Shown here in pieces: positions 21,689 to 31,925 of a DNA stretch of 64,000 nt. The notes below the pieces were generated by a model that did no database searches, was not told the DNA's origin, and saw only the letters and a list, made by a program, of their open reading frames with translations. A program made the translations under genes and the position numbers. Numbering within the stretch: the first letter of the stretch is position 1; the number at the start of each line of letters is the position of its first letter. The stretch comes from Bacillus tequilensis KCTC 13622 (GTDB taxonomy: Bacteria; Bacillota; Bacilli; Bacillales; Bacillaceae), in assembly GCF_000507145.1 (NCBI RefSeq), contig NZ_AYTO01000041.1, positions 124,001 to 188,000 of the forward strand, given 5' to 3'.

Positions 21689-22246
21689 TTAAACTTCCAT
21701 GATTTCTTTTTCTTTGTCTTTTGTGACACTGTCAATTTTTGACACATATTCATCTGTCAGTTTTTGAACGTCTTCAGTTGAAGCGCGCAGTTCATCCTCA
21801 GTGATGTCTCCGTTTTTCTCAAGCTTTTTGAGATCATCGTTAGCATCACGGCGAACGTTTCGGACTGCTACTTTCGCCTCTTCAGCATATTTTTTCACTA
21901 CTTTTACTAATTCTTTACGTCTTTCTTCCGTTAATGCCGGAATCGCAATTCGAATGATATTGCCGTCACTTGTTGGCGTAAGGCCCAAATCAGCTTTTAA
22001 AATCGCTTTTTCGATATCACCGATTGCAGTTTTATCATATGGCGTTACAACAAGCATACGAGCTTCAGGCACATTAATAGAAGACAGCTGATTTAAAGGT
22101 GTCTGTGCCCCGTAATATTCAACTGTTACTTTATCTAATAAAGATGGGTTTGCACGGCCTGCGCGAACAGTAGCCAATTCGCGTGAATAAGCAGCAATCG
22201 CTTTTTCCATTTTTTCTTTTGTTTGAGTTAATACTTCTTTTGACAC
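21689..22246 (-). CDS. frr: ribosome recycling factor
   Basis: 185 residues, the normal length. With EF-G it splits post-termination ribosomes. The family blocks [20 protein letters not shown] and [15 protein letters not shown] are present. The start is GTG at 22246 ([14 protein letters not shown]), with GGGGGAA 6 bases upstream overlapping the pyrH stop; only one base separates the two genes, so translation is probably coupled. Confidence 0.97.
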   Translation of the reverse strand: MSKEVLTQTKEKMEKAIAAYSRELATVRAGRANPSLLDKVTVEYYGAQTPLNQLSSINVPEARMLVVTPYDKTAIGDIEKAILKADLGLTPTSDGNIIRIAIPALTEERRKELVKVVKKYAEEAKVAVRNVRRDANDDLKKLEKNGDITEDELRASTEDVQKLTDEYVSKIDSVTKDKEKEIMEV

Positions 22247-22247
22247 G

Positions 22248-22970
22248 TTATTTCCCCCTTACAATCGTTCCGATAGATTCACCGATAACGGCACGTTTGA
22301 TATTTCCTTCTTCCATAATAGAAAAGACGATAAGCGGAATGTCATTATCCATGCATAAAGATGATGCTGTTGAATCCATGACTTCCAGGCCGTCTTTTAG
22401 AACGTCAAGATAAGAAAGCGATTCATACTTAACAGCTGATTCATCTTTTCTAGGATCAGCATTATACACACCGTCAACATTATTCTTAGCCATTAAAATA
22501 ACGTCTGCTTCAATTTCAGCAGCCCGCAGTGCAGCCGTCGTATCAGTAGAGAAATATGGGTTTCCTGTGCCCGCAGCGAAAATAACGACACGTTTTTTCT
22601 CTAAGTGGCGTATCGCTTTTCTTCTTATGTACGGTTCGGCAACTTGTCTCATTTCAATGGATGTTTGCACTCTGGACTGGATTCCGAGTGTTTCCAAGCT
22701 GTCTTGAAGAGCAAGCGAATTCATAACTGTCGCAAGCATTCCCATATAGTCAGCAGTTGCACGGTCCATGCCCAGGTCACTTCCTGTTTTTCCGCGCCAT
22801 AAGTTGCCGCCGCCCACTACAACAGCGACTTCGACTTCAAGCTCAGCGATTTCTTTCACTTGCTGTGCAATAGATTGAATGACAGTTGGGTTAATGCCGT
22901 TTCCCTGTTCTCCTGCCAATGCTTCTCCGCTAAGCTTTAATACGATACGTTTGTATTTTGGTTTTTCCAT
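22248..22970 (-). CDS. pyrH: uridylate kinase (UMP kinase)
   Basis: 240 residues. This hexameric bacterial UMP kinase makes UDP for RNA and wall precursors. The nucleotide-binding KLSGEALAG at the N-terminus and [11 protein letters not shown] are intact. The open frame extends 14 codons upstream, but ATG at 22970 ([15 protein letters not shown]) matches the family and has GGAGGTT upstream. It follows the rpsB-tsf terminators and has its own promoter. Confidence 0.97.
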   Translation of the reverse strand: MEKPKYKRIVLKLSGEALAGEQGNGINPTVIQSIAQQVKEIAELEVEVAVVVGGGNLWRGKTGSDLGMDRATADYMGMLATVMNSLALQDSLETLGIQSRVQTSIEMRQVAEPYIRRKAIRHLEKKRVVIFAAGTGNPYFSTDTTAALRAAEIEADVILMAKNNVDGVYNADPRKDESAVKYESLSYLDVLKDGLEVMDSTASSLCMDNDIPLIVFSIMEEGNIKRAVIGESIGTIVRGK

Positions 22971-23003
22971 GATAACCTCCAAGTGTAAACATTGCCGTTT
23001 TCT

Positions 23004-23032
23004 ATTATGCAAGAGAAAAAAAGGTTTGTAAA
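23004..23032 (-). promoter_or_regulatory. sigma-A promoter of pyrH-frr
   Basis: TTTACA (23032-23027), 17-base spacer, CATAAT (23009-23004) on the minus strand, directly downstream of the tsf terminators and about 34 bases before the pyrH ATG. Confidence 0.7.
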
Positions 23033-23043
23033 TATAGTTTTAA

Positions 23044-23106
23044 AAATAGGGAACACAAATTGTGTCCCCTATACTGCCTGAAAAGACGCGGCTTAGCCGC
23101 GGAATC
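23044..23106 (-). terminator. tandem terminators after tsf
   Basis: Two hairpins lie in series on the minus strand. The first (23101-23087) is a CGCGGC/GCCGCG stem with UCUUUU after it. The second (about 23069-23049) pairs GGG-ACACAA with UUGUGU-CCC (one bulge) and is followed by UAUUUUU. Together they should end rpsB-tsf transcription before the pyrH promoter. Confidence 0.85.
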
Positions 23107-23115
23107 TTTTCGCCA

Positions 23116-23997
23116 TTATTTTTTCACTTGGTTCATTACTTCTTCAGCAAAGTTTTCTTGGCGTTTTTCGATGCCTTCTCCAACTTCATAGCGGACATAA
23201 GTTTGAACAGTTGCGTTTTTCGCTGCAACAACTTGCTTCACTTTTTCATCTGGATTTTTAACGAACGCTTGGTCTAAAAGACAAATTTCTTCGAAGAATT
23301 TGTTCAGACGGCCTTCAACCATTTTCGCTACGATGTTTTCAGGTTTGCCTTCTTGAAGAGCTTGCTGAGTTAAGATTTGACGCTCATGGTTTGCTTCTTC
23401 TTCAGAAACTTGATCACGAGAAATGTAACGAGGGTTAACCGCAGCAACGTGCATTGCGATATCTTTTGCAATTTCTTCGTCAGTTGTACCGTTAAGAACA
23501 GTTAATACACCGATGCGGCCGCCCATGTGAAGGTATGCACCGAATGCAGAGCTGTCGTCTTTTGTAAGAACTGTAAAGCGGCGAAGAGTGATTTTCTCAC
23601 CGATTTTAGCAACTGCGCTTGTGATGTACTCTTCAACGGTAGAGCCGTTTTCCATTTTTTGACCCATTGCTTCTTCAACATCTGCAGGAGCATTTGCAAG
23701 AAGGTGGTCAGCTAACGTGTTAAGAAGCTCTTTGAAGCCTTCGTTTTTCGCAACGAAGTCAGTTTCAGAGTTTACTTCTAGGATAACACCTTTGTTGCCG
23801 TCAGTTTTAATCAGAGTAGAACCTTCTGCTGCAATACGGTCAGCTTTTTTCGCTGCTTTCGCAATCCCTTTTTCTCTTAAAAGGTCAATTGCTTTGTCCA
23901 TATCTCCGTCAGTTTCAGTTAACGCTTTTTTACAATCCATCATGCCTGCGCCAGTTTTTTCACGCAGTTCTTTTACTTGCTGTGCAGTAATTGCCAT
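23116..23997 (-). CDS. tsf: elongation factor Ts
   Basis: 293 residues. Guanine-nucleotide exchange factor for EF-Tu. The N-terminal UBA-like domain contains [16 protein letters not shown], and the core [14 protein letters not shown] contains the conserved TDFV motif that contacts EF-Tu. ATG at 23997 with AGGAGGAA upstream. It follows rpsB by 101 bases, which hold a hairpin that may lower its expression relative to S2. Confidence 0.98.
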   Translation of the reverse strand: MAITAQQVKELREKTGAGMMDCKKALTETDGDMDKAIDLLREKGIAKAAKKADRIAAEGSTLIKTDGNKGVILEVNSETDFVAKNEGFKELLNTLADHLLANAPADVEEAMGQKMENGSTVEEYITSAVAKIGEKITLRRFTVLTKDDSSAFGAYLHMGGRIGVLTVLNGTTDEEIAKDIAMHVAAVNPRYISRDQVSEEEANHERQILTQQALQEGKPENIVAKMVEGRLNKFFEEICLLDQAFVKNPDEKVKQVVAAKNATVQTYVRYEVGEGIEKRQENFAEEVMNQVKK

Positions 23998-24053
23998 TTG
24001 TATTCCTCCTTATATGTTTAAACAAGACTATGTATATTACACATTTTTCTTGA

Positions 24054-24091
24054 AAAAAGGTGATAAAAGGCAGTCCCTCTTATCACCTTTT
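24054..24091 (-). terminator. hairpin between rpsB and tsf
   Basis: AAAAGGTGATAA pairs with TTATCACCTTTT (12 pairs, 13-14-base loop), followed by a U run on the minus strand. It lies just after the rpsB stop and well before tsf. It looks like a partial terminator, setting the S2 to EF-Ts ratio, or an mRNA-stabilising 3' structure. Confidence 0.75.
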
Positions 24092-24098
24092 GAATAGG

Positions 24099-24952
<854 letters not shown>

Positions 24953-24958
24953 AGACAT

Positions 24959-24987
24959 AATATAACACAGGTTTATCCGACAATCAA
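24959..24987 (-). promoter_or_regulatory. sigma-A promoter of rpsB-tsf
   Basis: TTGATT (24987-24982), 17-base spacer, TATATT (24964-24959) on the minus strand. The -35 overlaps the last codons of swrB, so rpsB-tsf has its own promoter even if fla/che transcripts read through. Confidence 0.7.
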
Positions 24988-25493
24988 GAATCCTTTACAC
25001 CTTTGGAGCGAAATTTTAAAAAGAGCTCGATTTCTGTCTTTCCGCTCTTCAGTTTCTGGGCAATTTGACTGGCTGAATACCCCTCTTCATATAATTCTAG
25101 GACCTGATCTTCAAATGATTGGACATCGCTGTTTACGCTCTCTTCCTGACGCTCGACTGCAGTAATCAGACCTTCAATATGTTCAGGAAGATTTTCTTCT
25201 TGAACCGCATCCCGCTCTGAATCTTTTTCAACGTGCTGAAGATCTGGCTTTTGAGTCTCTTCATCAGTTAGGCTTGAAGGTGAATCGGAATTGTCTATCA
25301 GTTTTTCATTTTCTTCCTTTAGTTCAAGAAGAAATGCCGCCAAGGTGTTTTCCGTCTCTTCAAGTATCTTCTTCTGCTGTTTTTCTGTTTCTTTCACAGC
25401 TGCGAGTCTCGTATACAGGATCATAACAGCATACAGAAGAACGCCGTGGAGCGTAAAGCTTAAAAGCCATAATAGTGTTGACATGTTTTTCAC
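24984..25493 (-). CDS. swrB: swarming motility protein SwrB
   Basis: 169 residues. In B. subtilis it promotes maturation of the flagellar basal body and secretion, and is needed for swarming. An N-terminal transmembrane segment (about residues 5-27, LLWLLSFTLHGVLLYAVMIL) precedes a charged coiled-coil (about 30-65), an acidic linker, and a conserved C-terminal helix pair (ELYEEGYSASQIAQKLKSGK) resembling a small helix-turn-helix. The start is uncertain: GTG at 25493 or ATG at 25484, both with weak ribosome binding sites. Last gene of fla/che, 19 bases after sigD. Confidence 0.92.
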   Translation of the reverse strand: MKNMSTLLWLLSFTLHGVLLYAVMILYTRLAAVKETEKQQKKILEETENTLAAFLLELKEENEKLIDNSDSPSSLTDEETQKPDLQHVEKDSERDAVQEENLPEHIEGLITAVERQEESVNSDVQSFEDQVLELYEEGYSASQIAQKLKSGKTEIELFLKFRSKGVKDS

Positions 25494-25512
25494 TCGCTAA
25501 CCATGAAATTCA

Positions 25513-26277
25513 TTATTGAATCACTTTCTCAAGCAGATTCTTTAATTTAAATAGTGCTTTTGAATGGATCTGTGATATGCGGGACGTAGAAAGGTTTAAT
25601 ACTTGTCCGATTTCTGTCAATGTCAGCTCCTCTTTGTAGAACAAACTGACCACCAGTTGCTCTTTTTCAGAGAGTTCGTGAATTTTTTCAGCAAGTTGTG
25701 CAATCAGTTCATCCTTCATAATCTTTTCTTCAGGGGGAACATTTTTGTCATCTCTGATCATGACCTGAATGTTTTCACCGTCATCTTGATCATGAAGCTT
25801 TTCATCAATTGACAGCAGATTTGCAAAAAAACCTTCATTCATTGTTGACACTACATCCTGAACCGTCATTCCGAGTTCCTCTGCAATTTCAGCGGGCGAT
25901 ACGTTCCGAAGATAACGCTGCTCAAGCTTTTCAATTGCTGCTTCAACCTTCTTTGTTTTTTCACGTGAGGTTCTGGGCAGCCAATCTTCTTTACGAAGCC
26001 CGTCTATGATTGCGCCGCGAATTCTAAACGAGGCGTAGGTATCAAATTTTAAGTCCCGGCTGGGGTCAAATTTTTCAAGGGCATCATATAAACCAAGCAT
26101 ACCAAGGCTCATAAGATCGTCTTTATGCACTGATTTCGGCAGTCCGACAGAAATTCTGCCTACATGATATGTGACAAGCGGCATGTAACGGCGCATTAGA
26201 TCATCACCGGCTTTAGGATCCTTCCACTCTTTCCAGCGCGTCCAAAGCACCTGATCTTCATAATTCAAGGATTGCAT
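25513..26277 (-). CDS. sigD: RNA polymerase sigma factor SigD (flagellar)
   Basis: 254 residues. It directs late flagellar, chemotaxis and autolysin genes. Region 2 (about 20-95, LGLYDALEKFDPSRDLKFDTYASFRIRG without region 1), region 3 (about 105-170) and region 4 with the helix-turn-helix (LTEIGQVLNLSTSRISQIH) are all present. It lies near the 3' end of the roughly 27-kb operon, where transcript level is reported to decide motile versus chained cells. The anti-sigma FlgM is not in this window. Confidence 0.98.
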   Translation of the reverse strand: MQSLNYEDQVLWTRWKEWKDPKAGDDLMRRYMPLVTYHVGRISVGLPKSVHKDDLMSLGMLGLYDALEKFDPSRDLKFDTYASFRIRGAIIDGLRKEDWLPRTSREKTKKVEAAIEKLEQRYLRNVSPAEIAEELGMTVQDVVSTMNEGFFANLLSIDEKLHDQDDGENIQVMIRDDKNVPPEEKIMKDELIAQLAEKIHELSEKEQLVVSLFYKEELTLTEIGQVLNLSTSRISQIHSKALFKLKNLLEKVIQ

Positions 26278-26299
26278 TGTTATCCCCCTAATACCTTAA

Positions 26300-26800
26300 T
26301 TAAATCGTTTTTTCACCTTGTTTAACAGTTCGAATATGCAGCATGCAGGACTTCGGTTCAAATTCTATCGTCCGGCCGCTAGAGCCGCCCGTATCTTCAC
26401 TAATAATAGGAATATGATATAAAGACAGCTGTTCCTTTATCGCTAATACATTTCTCGGTCCGATCTTCATCAAATCATTTGTCGATTTAAATTTAAACAT
26501 TTCTGATCCGCCGGCCAGCTTTGCTTTTAATGCAAATTTCCGGCAGCCAGCTTCAATCAGCATATCAATCGTGGTCTTTACGGCTGTGTCAGCGTACTTA
26601 GCCCGATTGAGTTCGGCCGTTTTCGATAACGTCGAATCGGGCAGCATGACATGGACAAGCCCCGCCGTTTGCTTTTCTTTATCATAAAGCACCAGCCCCA
26701 CACATGATCCCAACCCAGAGGTCCTGATGGTGTCCGGGAAGCGGGCAATCTTCACGTCGGCAATTCCAACCTTTACAACAACAGCCTCAGTTGTACTCAT
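26300..26800 (-). CDS. cheD: chemoreceptor glutamine deamidase CheD
   Basis: 166 residues. It deamidates receptor glutamines and is the binding partner of CheC. The catalytic residues Cys33 (GLGSCVGLVLYD), His50 (LVHVMLPDS) and Thr27 are present. Its ATG overlaps the cheC stop (ATGA), implying coupled translation with its partner. Ends 22 bases before sigD. Confidence 0.97.
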   Translation of the reverse strand: MSTTEAVVVKVGIADVKIARFPDTIRTSGLGSCVGLVLYDKEKQTAGLVHVMLPDSTLSKTAELNRAKYADTAVKTTIDMLIEAGCRKFALKAKLAGGSEMFKFKSTNDLMKIGPRNVLAIKEQLSLYHIPIISEDTGGSSGRTIEFEPKSCMLHIRTVKQGEKTI

Positions 26801-27426
26801 AATGATGCACCCAATGCGACAAAGAGCTTTTCAAATGAATCATAGTCCGGCAGCATAAACATATGCGCTTTCAGCTCCTGCTGATGGCTTTGGTCAAAAA
26901 TTGACGTGTCGACAACGATAGCGTGTTCTCCAACCTGGCTTAGCTCCATCAGCCCTTCGCTGATCACAGCGCCGAACATGTCCAATGAAACTTCAGGAAC
27001 ACTTGGATAAAGCTGAAGCTGCGTCAAATCCGCCAAGGCTGTTAAATATGATCCTGCTAAAATATTGCCCAGTTCATGCAAAGCCGATGAGCTCATATGA
27101 TCTTCACCTAAGTCCTCTATATCAAAGTCGGGGTTTCCAATCAGATCTCTGATAAACTGTTCCGCCTGGTAAAAAGGCATTATAAAGAACATCGAACCCG
27201 TCAAATCGCCTTCCATTCTTAAAAAGATGCTGGCAACCGGGGTATCGGCGCCGCCGAAAAAATCTACAAGCTCATCGAAAGACAGCAGCTTTGCAAACGG
27301 GACTTCCATATCTATCTTTCTATTTAACAGCTGGGCCATTGCAGAGGCGGAGTGGCCGGCGCCTATATTGCCGACTTCCCGCAAAATGTCCATCTGCTCT
27401 TCTTTGATTCCATTAAAAATACTCAT
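26797..27426 (-). CDS. cheC: CheY-P phosphatase CheC
   Basis: 209 residues. CYX-family phosphatase that removes phosphate from CheY and regulates CheD. Two copies of the active-site pattern (D/S)-x3-E-x2-N are visible: DILREVGN near the N-terminus and SALHELGN near residue 118. That two-site layout matches CheC rather than the single-site CheX. Overlaps cheD by 4 bases. Confidence 0.96.
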   Translation of the reverse strand: MSIFNGIKEEQMDILREVGNIGAGHSASAMAQLLNRKIDMEVPFAKLLSFDELVDFFGGADTPVASIFLRMEGDLTGSMFFIMPFYQAEQFIRDLIGNPDFDIEDLGEDHMSSSALHELGNILAGSYLTALADLTQLQLYPSVPEVSLDMFGAVISEGLMELSQVGEHAIVVDTSIFDQSHQQELKAHMFMLPDYDSFEKLFVALGASL

Positions 27427-27444
27427 GTCATAACCCCTTTAAGA

Positions 27445-27915
27445 TTAAGCTTGATCGGGCACAGCGGACTGAGATGATTCTTTATCCAAAACCGCGTTCG
27501 CATCAATAATATTTAAGAGTCTGTTCTCTTGTTTTACAATCTGTTCAATCGACACATCCGTATCTTTCTGGATGCTTTCTGGAGCGGATTCGATTTCACT
27601 TTCGTGTACGGTAATCACATCATTCGCTTCATCCACAATCCAGCCGATTTCAGTATCACGATAAGCAATAATGATAATTCGTGTTTCATCAGTAATTTCA
27701 TTCTCTGGCAAATTCAGACGCTTTCTTAAATCAATAACCGGAGTCACCACCCCGCGCAAATTGATTACCCCGCAAATATATGGTTCAACGCCTGGCACTC
27801 TCGTTGGCTTTTGCCATTTTTCAATTGATTTCACCTGAGCGACGGAAATGGCATACTCTTTGCCATTCACCATAAAAACAATCATTTTTTCGCCGGTTTT
27901 AATTTCTGCAGTCAT
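27445..27915 (-). CDS. cheW: chemotaxis coupling protein CheW
   Basis: 156 residues. SH3-like scaffold linking receptors to CheA (EKMIVFMVNGKEYAISV, then PYICGVINLRGVVTPVIDLR). The ATG at 27915 has AGGAGGTGT 5 bases upstream; the open frame's earlier GTG overlaps that ribosome binding site and is not used. Lies 21 bases after cheA. Confidence 0.97.
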   Translation of the reverse strand: MTAEIKTGEKMIVFMVNGKEYAISVAQVKSIEKWQKPTRVPGVEPYICGVINLRGVVTPVIDLRKRLNLPENEITDETRIIIIAYRDTEIGWIVDEANDVITVHESEIESAPESIQKDTDVSIEQIVKQENRLLNIIDANAVLDKESSQSAVPDQA

Positions 27916-27936
27916 GTGAGACACCTCCTCGAATGG

Positions 27937-29952
27937 TTAAATAATCAGTGCGTTACAATCAATAATGAGCGCTACATCCCCGTCTCCTAAAATAGTAGCT
28001 CCGGAAATTGCAAAGACGTTTGCTAAATAATCTCCGAGTGATTTCAGCACAACTTCCTGCTGACCAATAAAGGAGTCCACCACAAATGCAGTAGGTTTGT
28101 CGCCTTTTTTCACGATAATGATATGGAGCTGTTCCGCATCTTGCCTTGTATCATCTATTTTAAACTCGTCTTTTAAATAAACGACAGGGACAATGTGCCC
28201 TCTAAAATCAATGACTTCACGGTCATGCGTTTGTAAAATGTCTTTTCTGTCAATAACTGCTGTTTCAATGATTGAAGAAATCGGAATAGCAAATGTCTCT
28301 TCTTCCAATTTGATCAGCAGAACTGAAATAATGGACAATGTCAGCGGAAGCTGGATGCTGAATAAAGAGCCTTGACCTTCAGCAGATTTCACACTTACTG
28401 AACCGCCAAGAGACTCCAATTTATTTTTCACAACGTCAAGACCGACACCGCGGCCGGAAATATCAGAAATTTGATCAGCAGTTGAGAACCCTGGAGCAAA
28501 AATCAATTCATAAATTTCATTGTCTTCTAAGGTTTCTGCTTCTTTTTCCGTAATGACCCCGCGTTCAAGCGCTTTTTCAAGAATTTTTTTGCGATTAAGG
28601 CCTGCACCGTCATCCTCTACTTCGATAAAGACATGGTTGCCGCTGTGATAAGCTTTAAGCACAACTTTTCCTGATTCCGGTTTTCCTTTTTGCAAACGTG
28701 TTTCCGGCGACTCAATCCCATGGTCAATACTGTTTCTGATTAAGTGAACGAGAGGATCTCCGATTTCATCAATCACTGTGCGGTCCAGTTCAGTTTCAGC
28801 ACCGATGATCGAGAGTTCGATTTTTTTATTCAGCTCTTTTTGAAGCTGACGAATCATTCTCGGGAACCGGTTAAAAACGGTTTCAACCGGAACCATTCTC
28901 ATATTGAGAATAATCGATTGCAAATCTCCGGAAATTCTCGTCATTCGTTCAACCGTTTCAGTCAGTTCATTGTGCTCAAGCTCTTTTGCAATCTGCTCAA
29001 GACGCCCGCGGTCAATAACAAGCTCTTCAAATAAATTCATTAAAGAATCAAGTCTGTCAATGTTGACACGAATTGTTTTAGATCCACCCGCTGCATGCTT
29101 CGCCTGCTCATCGTTTTTAGCAGGCTGTTTTTGATTCTCCTGCTTTACAGGTACAGGTGCTGGCGAATCTGCAGGCTTAGATTCTGCCGGCTTTTCAGCT
29201 GATGTTAAAGGAGCTCCTTGAATGACTTCAACATGCTCAATTTCTGAAACGCCATTGATTAATTGTTCAATCTCTTCCGCTGATTGATGTGTTAAGAAGC
29301 AAACTTGAAAGTCCGTGCCGAAATCTTCTGTTTCAAGCACTTCCGCACTTGGGATTGTTTTGGCCACTTCTCCGACTTCATTAAGCTTTTCAAACACCAT
29401 ATAGACACGAACTGCTTTTAGCATACAGTTTTCATTCAGAGAAATTTTGATTTCAAATCGCTTAAAGCCTTGTTCCTCCGCTTCTTGTATCACAGTTCGT
29501 TCAAATTCGTCATATTCCCAATCAGTGGCTGAATTCTGTGCTACTGCAGGTTCCGCAGAGGCAGCCGCTTCAGCGTGCGCACCATTCACATCAAGCTTTG
29601 CGCTTACTTCTGAGATATCTCTTTTACCATCCCCGCCGTCAATGATAGACTGAACCATAGCATCCAGGTGATCCAGAGCTTCAAACAAAATATCCATCCA
29701 GTCTGAGGTAACTGCCATTTCTCCGTTTCGGAATGCATCCAGCACGTTCTCAAGCAGATGGGTTAGATGTGCTAAATCCGTATAGCCCATCGTTGCGCTC
29801 ATTCCTTTTAATGTATGGGCAGCTCTGAATATATCATGAACGAGCTGAAGATCAGTCGGGTCTTTCTCTAAAAGAAGAAGCTTTTCATTACATGTTTGTA
29901 AATGTTCTTTACTCTCATCAATAAAGACATCTAAATACTGATTCATATCCAT
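27937..29952 (-). CDS. cheA: chemotaxis histidine kinase CheA
   Basis: 671 residues. P1 domain with phospho-acceptor His46 in AAHTLKGM; P2 CheY/CheB-binding domain (about 160-240) within Ala/Pro-rich linkers; P3 dimerisation (about 295-355); P4 kinase with HLIRNSIDHGIE, DDGAGLN and the G-boxes GRGVGLDVVKN and GQGSLFSI; P5 CheW-like domain from about 535. Four bases separate it from cheB. It autophosphorylates in response to receptors and passes phosphate to CheY and CheB. Confidence 0.98.
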   Translation of the reverse strand: MDMNQYLDVFIDESKEHLQTCNEKLLLLEKDPTDLQLVHDIFRAAHTLKGMSATMGYTDLAHLTHLLENVLDAFRNGEMAVTSDWMDILFEALDHLDAMVQSIIDGGDGKRDISEVSAKLDVNGAHAEAAASAEPAVAQNSATDWEYDEFERTVIQEAEEQGFKRFEIKISLNENCMLKAVRVYMVFEKLNEVGEVAKTIPSAEVLETEDFGTDFQVCFLTHQSAEEIEQLINGVSEIEHVEVIQGAPLTSAEKPAESKPADSPAPVPVKQENQKQPAKNDEQAKHAAGGSKTIRVNIDRLDSLMNLFEELVIDRGRLEQIAKELEHNELTETVERMTRISGDLQSIILNMRMVPVETVFNRFPRMIRQLQKELNKKIELSIIGAETELDRTVIDEIGDPLVHLIRNSIDHGIESPETRLQKGKPESGKVVLKAYHSGNHVFIEVEDDGAGLNRKKILEKALERGVITEKEAETLEDNEIYELIFAPGFSTADQISDISGRGVGLDVVKNKLESLGGSVSVKSAEGQGSLFSIQLPLTLSIISVLLIKLEEETFAIPISSIIETAVIDRKDILQTHDREVIDFRGHIVPVVYLKDEFKIDDTRQDAEQLHIIIVKKGDKPTAFVVDSFIGQQEVVLKSLGDYLANVFAISGATILGDGDVALIIDCNALII

Positions 29953-29956
29953 TGAA

Positions 29957-31027
29957 TCACACCCTCTCTTTTTTCACACAGCTTGTGATGGATGCTGCGA
30001 TATCTTCCACATGTTTAATCTCATGAATGAGGCCCGCTTTAACAGCTGCTTTCGGCATCCCATATACGACACAAGATTCTTCAGACTCCGCAATGGTTTT
30101 CACATTGCCTGCCGTTAGCAAATCCTTTAAGCCGGCAGTTCCGTCACTGCCCATTCCGGTCATGATTACCGCTACTTTTTCATAGTCTGCCAGTTTACCG
30201 ACAGAACGGAACAAATAATCCGCTGATGGTTTATGACGGCTTGGTGTATCGACATTATCAAGAACAATCTGGAGTCCTCCGCTGTTTTTGATAACGGATA
30301 TGTTTTTTCCGCCCGGCGCTATGTAAACACAGCCGTTAAGAGCTTCCTCACCATCTTTTGCTTCTTTTACTTGAATGTCAGATAAATGATTCAGCCGCTC
30401 AGCCAAAGAAGCAGTAAAACCTTCGGGCATGTGCTGAACGACAACCACTGGTGCATTCAAATCCTTAGGGAGCTTCGGTATCACCTTTTGTAATGCTCTT
30501 GGGCCGCCTGTTGATGTGCCGATACATACAATCTGTCTGCCTGTGCCGGATTTCAGTTTGCTTAATTCAGGCTTTACAGCACGCACTATAGGTTCAGGGC
30601 GGACCGCCTGCGGAACAGGCGGTTTATGCTTGCCGGAAAGTCCAGCCGCGACGACACGCTCAACTAATTGTTCTTTAATTTTGTACAAATCCAGAGATAT
30701 CGAGCCTGATGGCTTTGTGATAAAGTCAAAAGCACCGATCTCTAAACAATTAATTGTGCACTCTTTCCCTTTTTCGGTCTGGCTTGACACCATGATGACC
30801 GGCAAGTTATAAATTTCAATAATTTTACGCAGTGTGTCCGTTCCATTCATGACTGGCATTTCAACATCAAGTGTAATAACGTCCGGATTTAGTAATTCAA
30901 TTTTCTTAAGCGCTTCTTCTCCGTTTCTCGCAGTTCCGATTACTTCTATCTGCTTTTCCTCGGTCAGAAAATCACTTATCATTTTTCTCATAAAAGCTGA
31001 ATCATCCACTACAAGCACACGAATCAA
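29957..31027 (-). CDS. cheB: chemoreceptor methylesterase/deamidase CheB
   Basis: 356 residues. Receiver domain with Asp8, Asp9 and phospho-acceptor Asp54 (LDVEMPVMNG), then the C-terminal methylesterase with the Ser motif GTSTGGPRAL, His motif VVQHMPEGF and Asp motif TGMGSDGTAG. The start is TTG at 31027, with AGGAGGG 7 bases upstream. Adaptation enzyme of the chemotaxis system, between ylxH and cheA. Confidence 0.97.
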   Translation of the reverse strand: MIRVLVVDDSAFMRKMISDFLTEEKQIEVIGTARNGEEALKKIELLNPDVITLDVEMPVMNGTDTLRKIIEIYNLPVIMVSSQTEKGKECTINCLEIGAFDFITKPSGSISLDLYKIKEQLVERVVAAGLSGKHKPPVPQAVRPEPIVRAVKPELSKLKSGTGRQIVCIGTSTGGPRALQKVIPKLPKDLNAPVVVVQHMPEGFTASLAERLNHLSDIQVKEAKDGEEALNGCVYIAPGGKNISVIKNSGGLQIVLDNVDTPSRHKPSADYLFRSVGKLADYEKVAVIMTGMGSDGTAGLKDLLTAGNVKTIAESEESCVVYGMPKAAVKAGLIHEIKHVEDIAASITSCVKKERV

Positions 31028-31028
31028 A

Positions 31029-31925
31029 TTAAGCCCTCCTCATTAAAAAAGAAGATAATTTCTCTATAAATGTCTGTTTGTCTTCTTTGTGTCTCGTTTC
31101 TTCTCTTTCAAATAAGGCGTCCGCTAAAAGACGGACTGACCGGCTGGCTTTTGCCTGAGGACTTTTTATGAAAAAAGGAACCTGTTCGACAACTGCTTTG
31201 CTCACGATCGGATCATCAGAAACGGAACCGGCAAACTGAACCTGAACATCCAAAAACATATGAATCGTGCGGGAAAGGCGGGTAAAAGCGTCTAGCCCTT
31301 CCTTTTGATCACGGCACCGATTGACAGCAACCTTCATTGAAAGTTTACTTTCAGTCAAAATCAAATGTTTGACAGCACTGTATGCGTCCATGATGGCCGT
31401 CGGTTCTGGAGTCGTAATAATCAAAATATCTTCTGCGGATAAGATAAAAGGCAGCTGATCTTTTGATAGGCCCGCTCCCAAGTCAAACAGCACATAATCG
31501 AACTGGCTTAACGCATGAGAAAGTTCATTAGCAAAAAAGGCCCATTTTCTCTGATCCAGCTGAAACATTACATCCAGACCGGTTCCTCCTGATATATACC
31601 GCAGACCCTTTGGCCCAACGGATAATGACTGCATCAGCGGCTTATGTTCGGTTAATACGTCGATAATCGTGGCGGACGATGTGTTTCCCATCAATATATC
31701 AATGTTTCCCATCCCGATATCGAGATCAATGAGCAACACCTTCTTACCTTTATCCTGCAGCACAAGGGCCATGTTTAAAGTAATATTGGATTTTCCGACA
31801 CCGCCCTTGCCGCTGATGACAGCAAGTGTCTTCGCTTTTTGTGAATAAACCATTGGCAGAACACGCTGACGCTTTTCCATTTTCGCCCGTAAAGTCGCTG
31901 CTTGGTCAAATCTGTTCATCTGCAC
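31029..31925 (-). CDS. ylxH: MinD-like ATPase FlhG/YlxH
   Basis: 298 residues. A deviant Walker A ([14 protein letters not shown]) near residue 40, DLDIGMGN and a C-terminal amphipathic helix ([13 protein letters not shown]) define a MinD/ParA-type membrane-cycling ATPase. An N-terminal basic segment with a DQAATLR-type motif is the region that stimulates FlhF GTPase. With FlhF it controls the number and spacing of flagella. GTG at 31925 overlaps flhF by 10 bases; ATG at 31919 is an alternative start. Confidence 0.95.
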   Translation of the reverse strand: MQMNRFDQAATLRAKMEKRQRVLPMVYSQKAKTLAVISGKGGVGKSNITLNMALVLQDKGKKVLLIDLDIGMGNIDILMGNTSSATIIDVLTEHKPLMQSLSVGPKGLRYISGGTGLDVMFQLDQRKWAFFANELSHALSQFDYVLFDLGAGLSKDQLPFILSAEDILIITTPEPTAIMDAYSAVKHLILTESKLSMKVAVNRCRDQKEGLDAFTRLSRTIHMFLDVQVQFAGSVSDDPIVSKAVVEQVPFFIKSPQAKASRSVRLLADALFEREETRHKEDKQTFIEKLSSFLMRRA

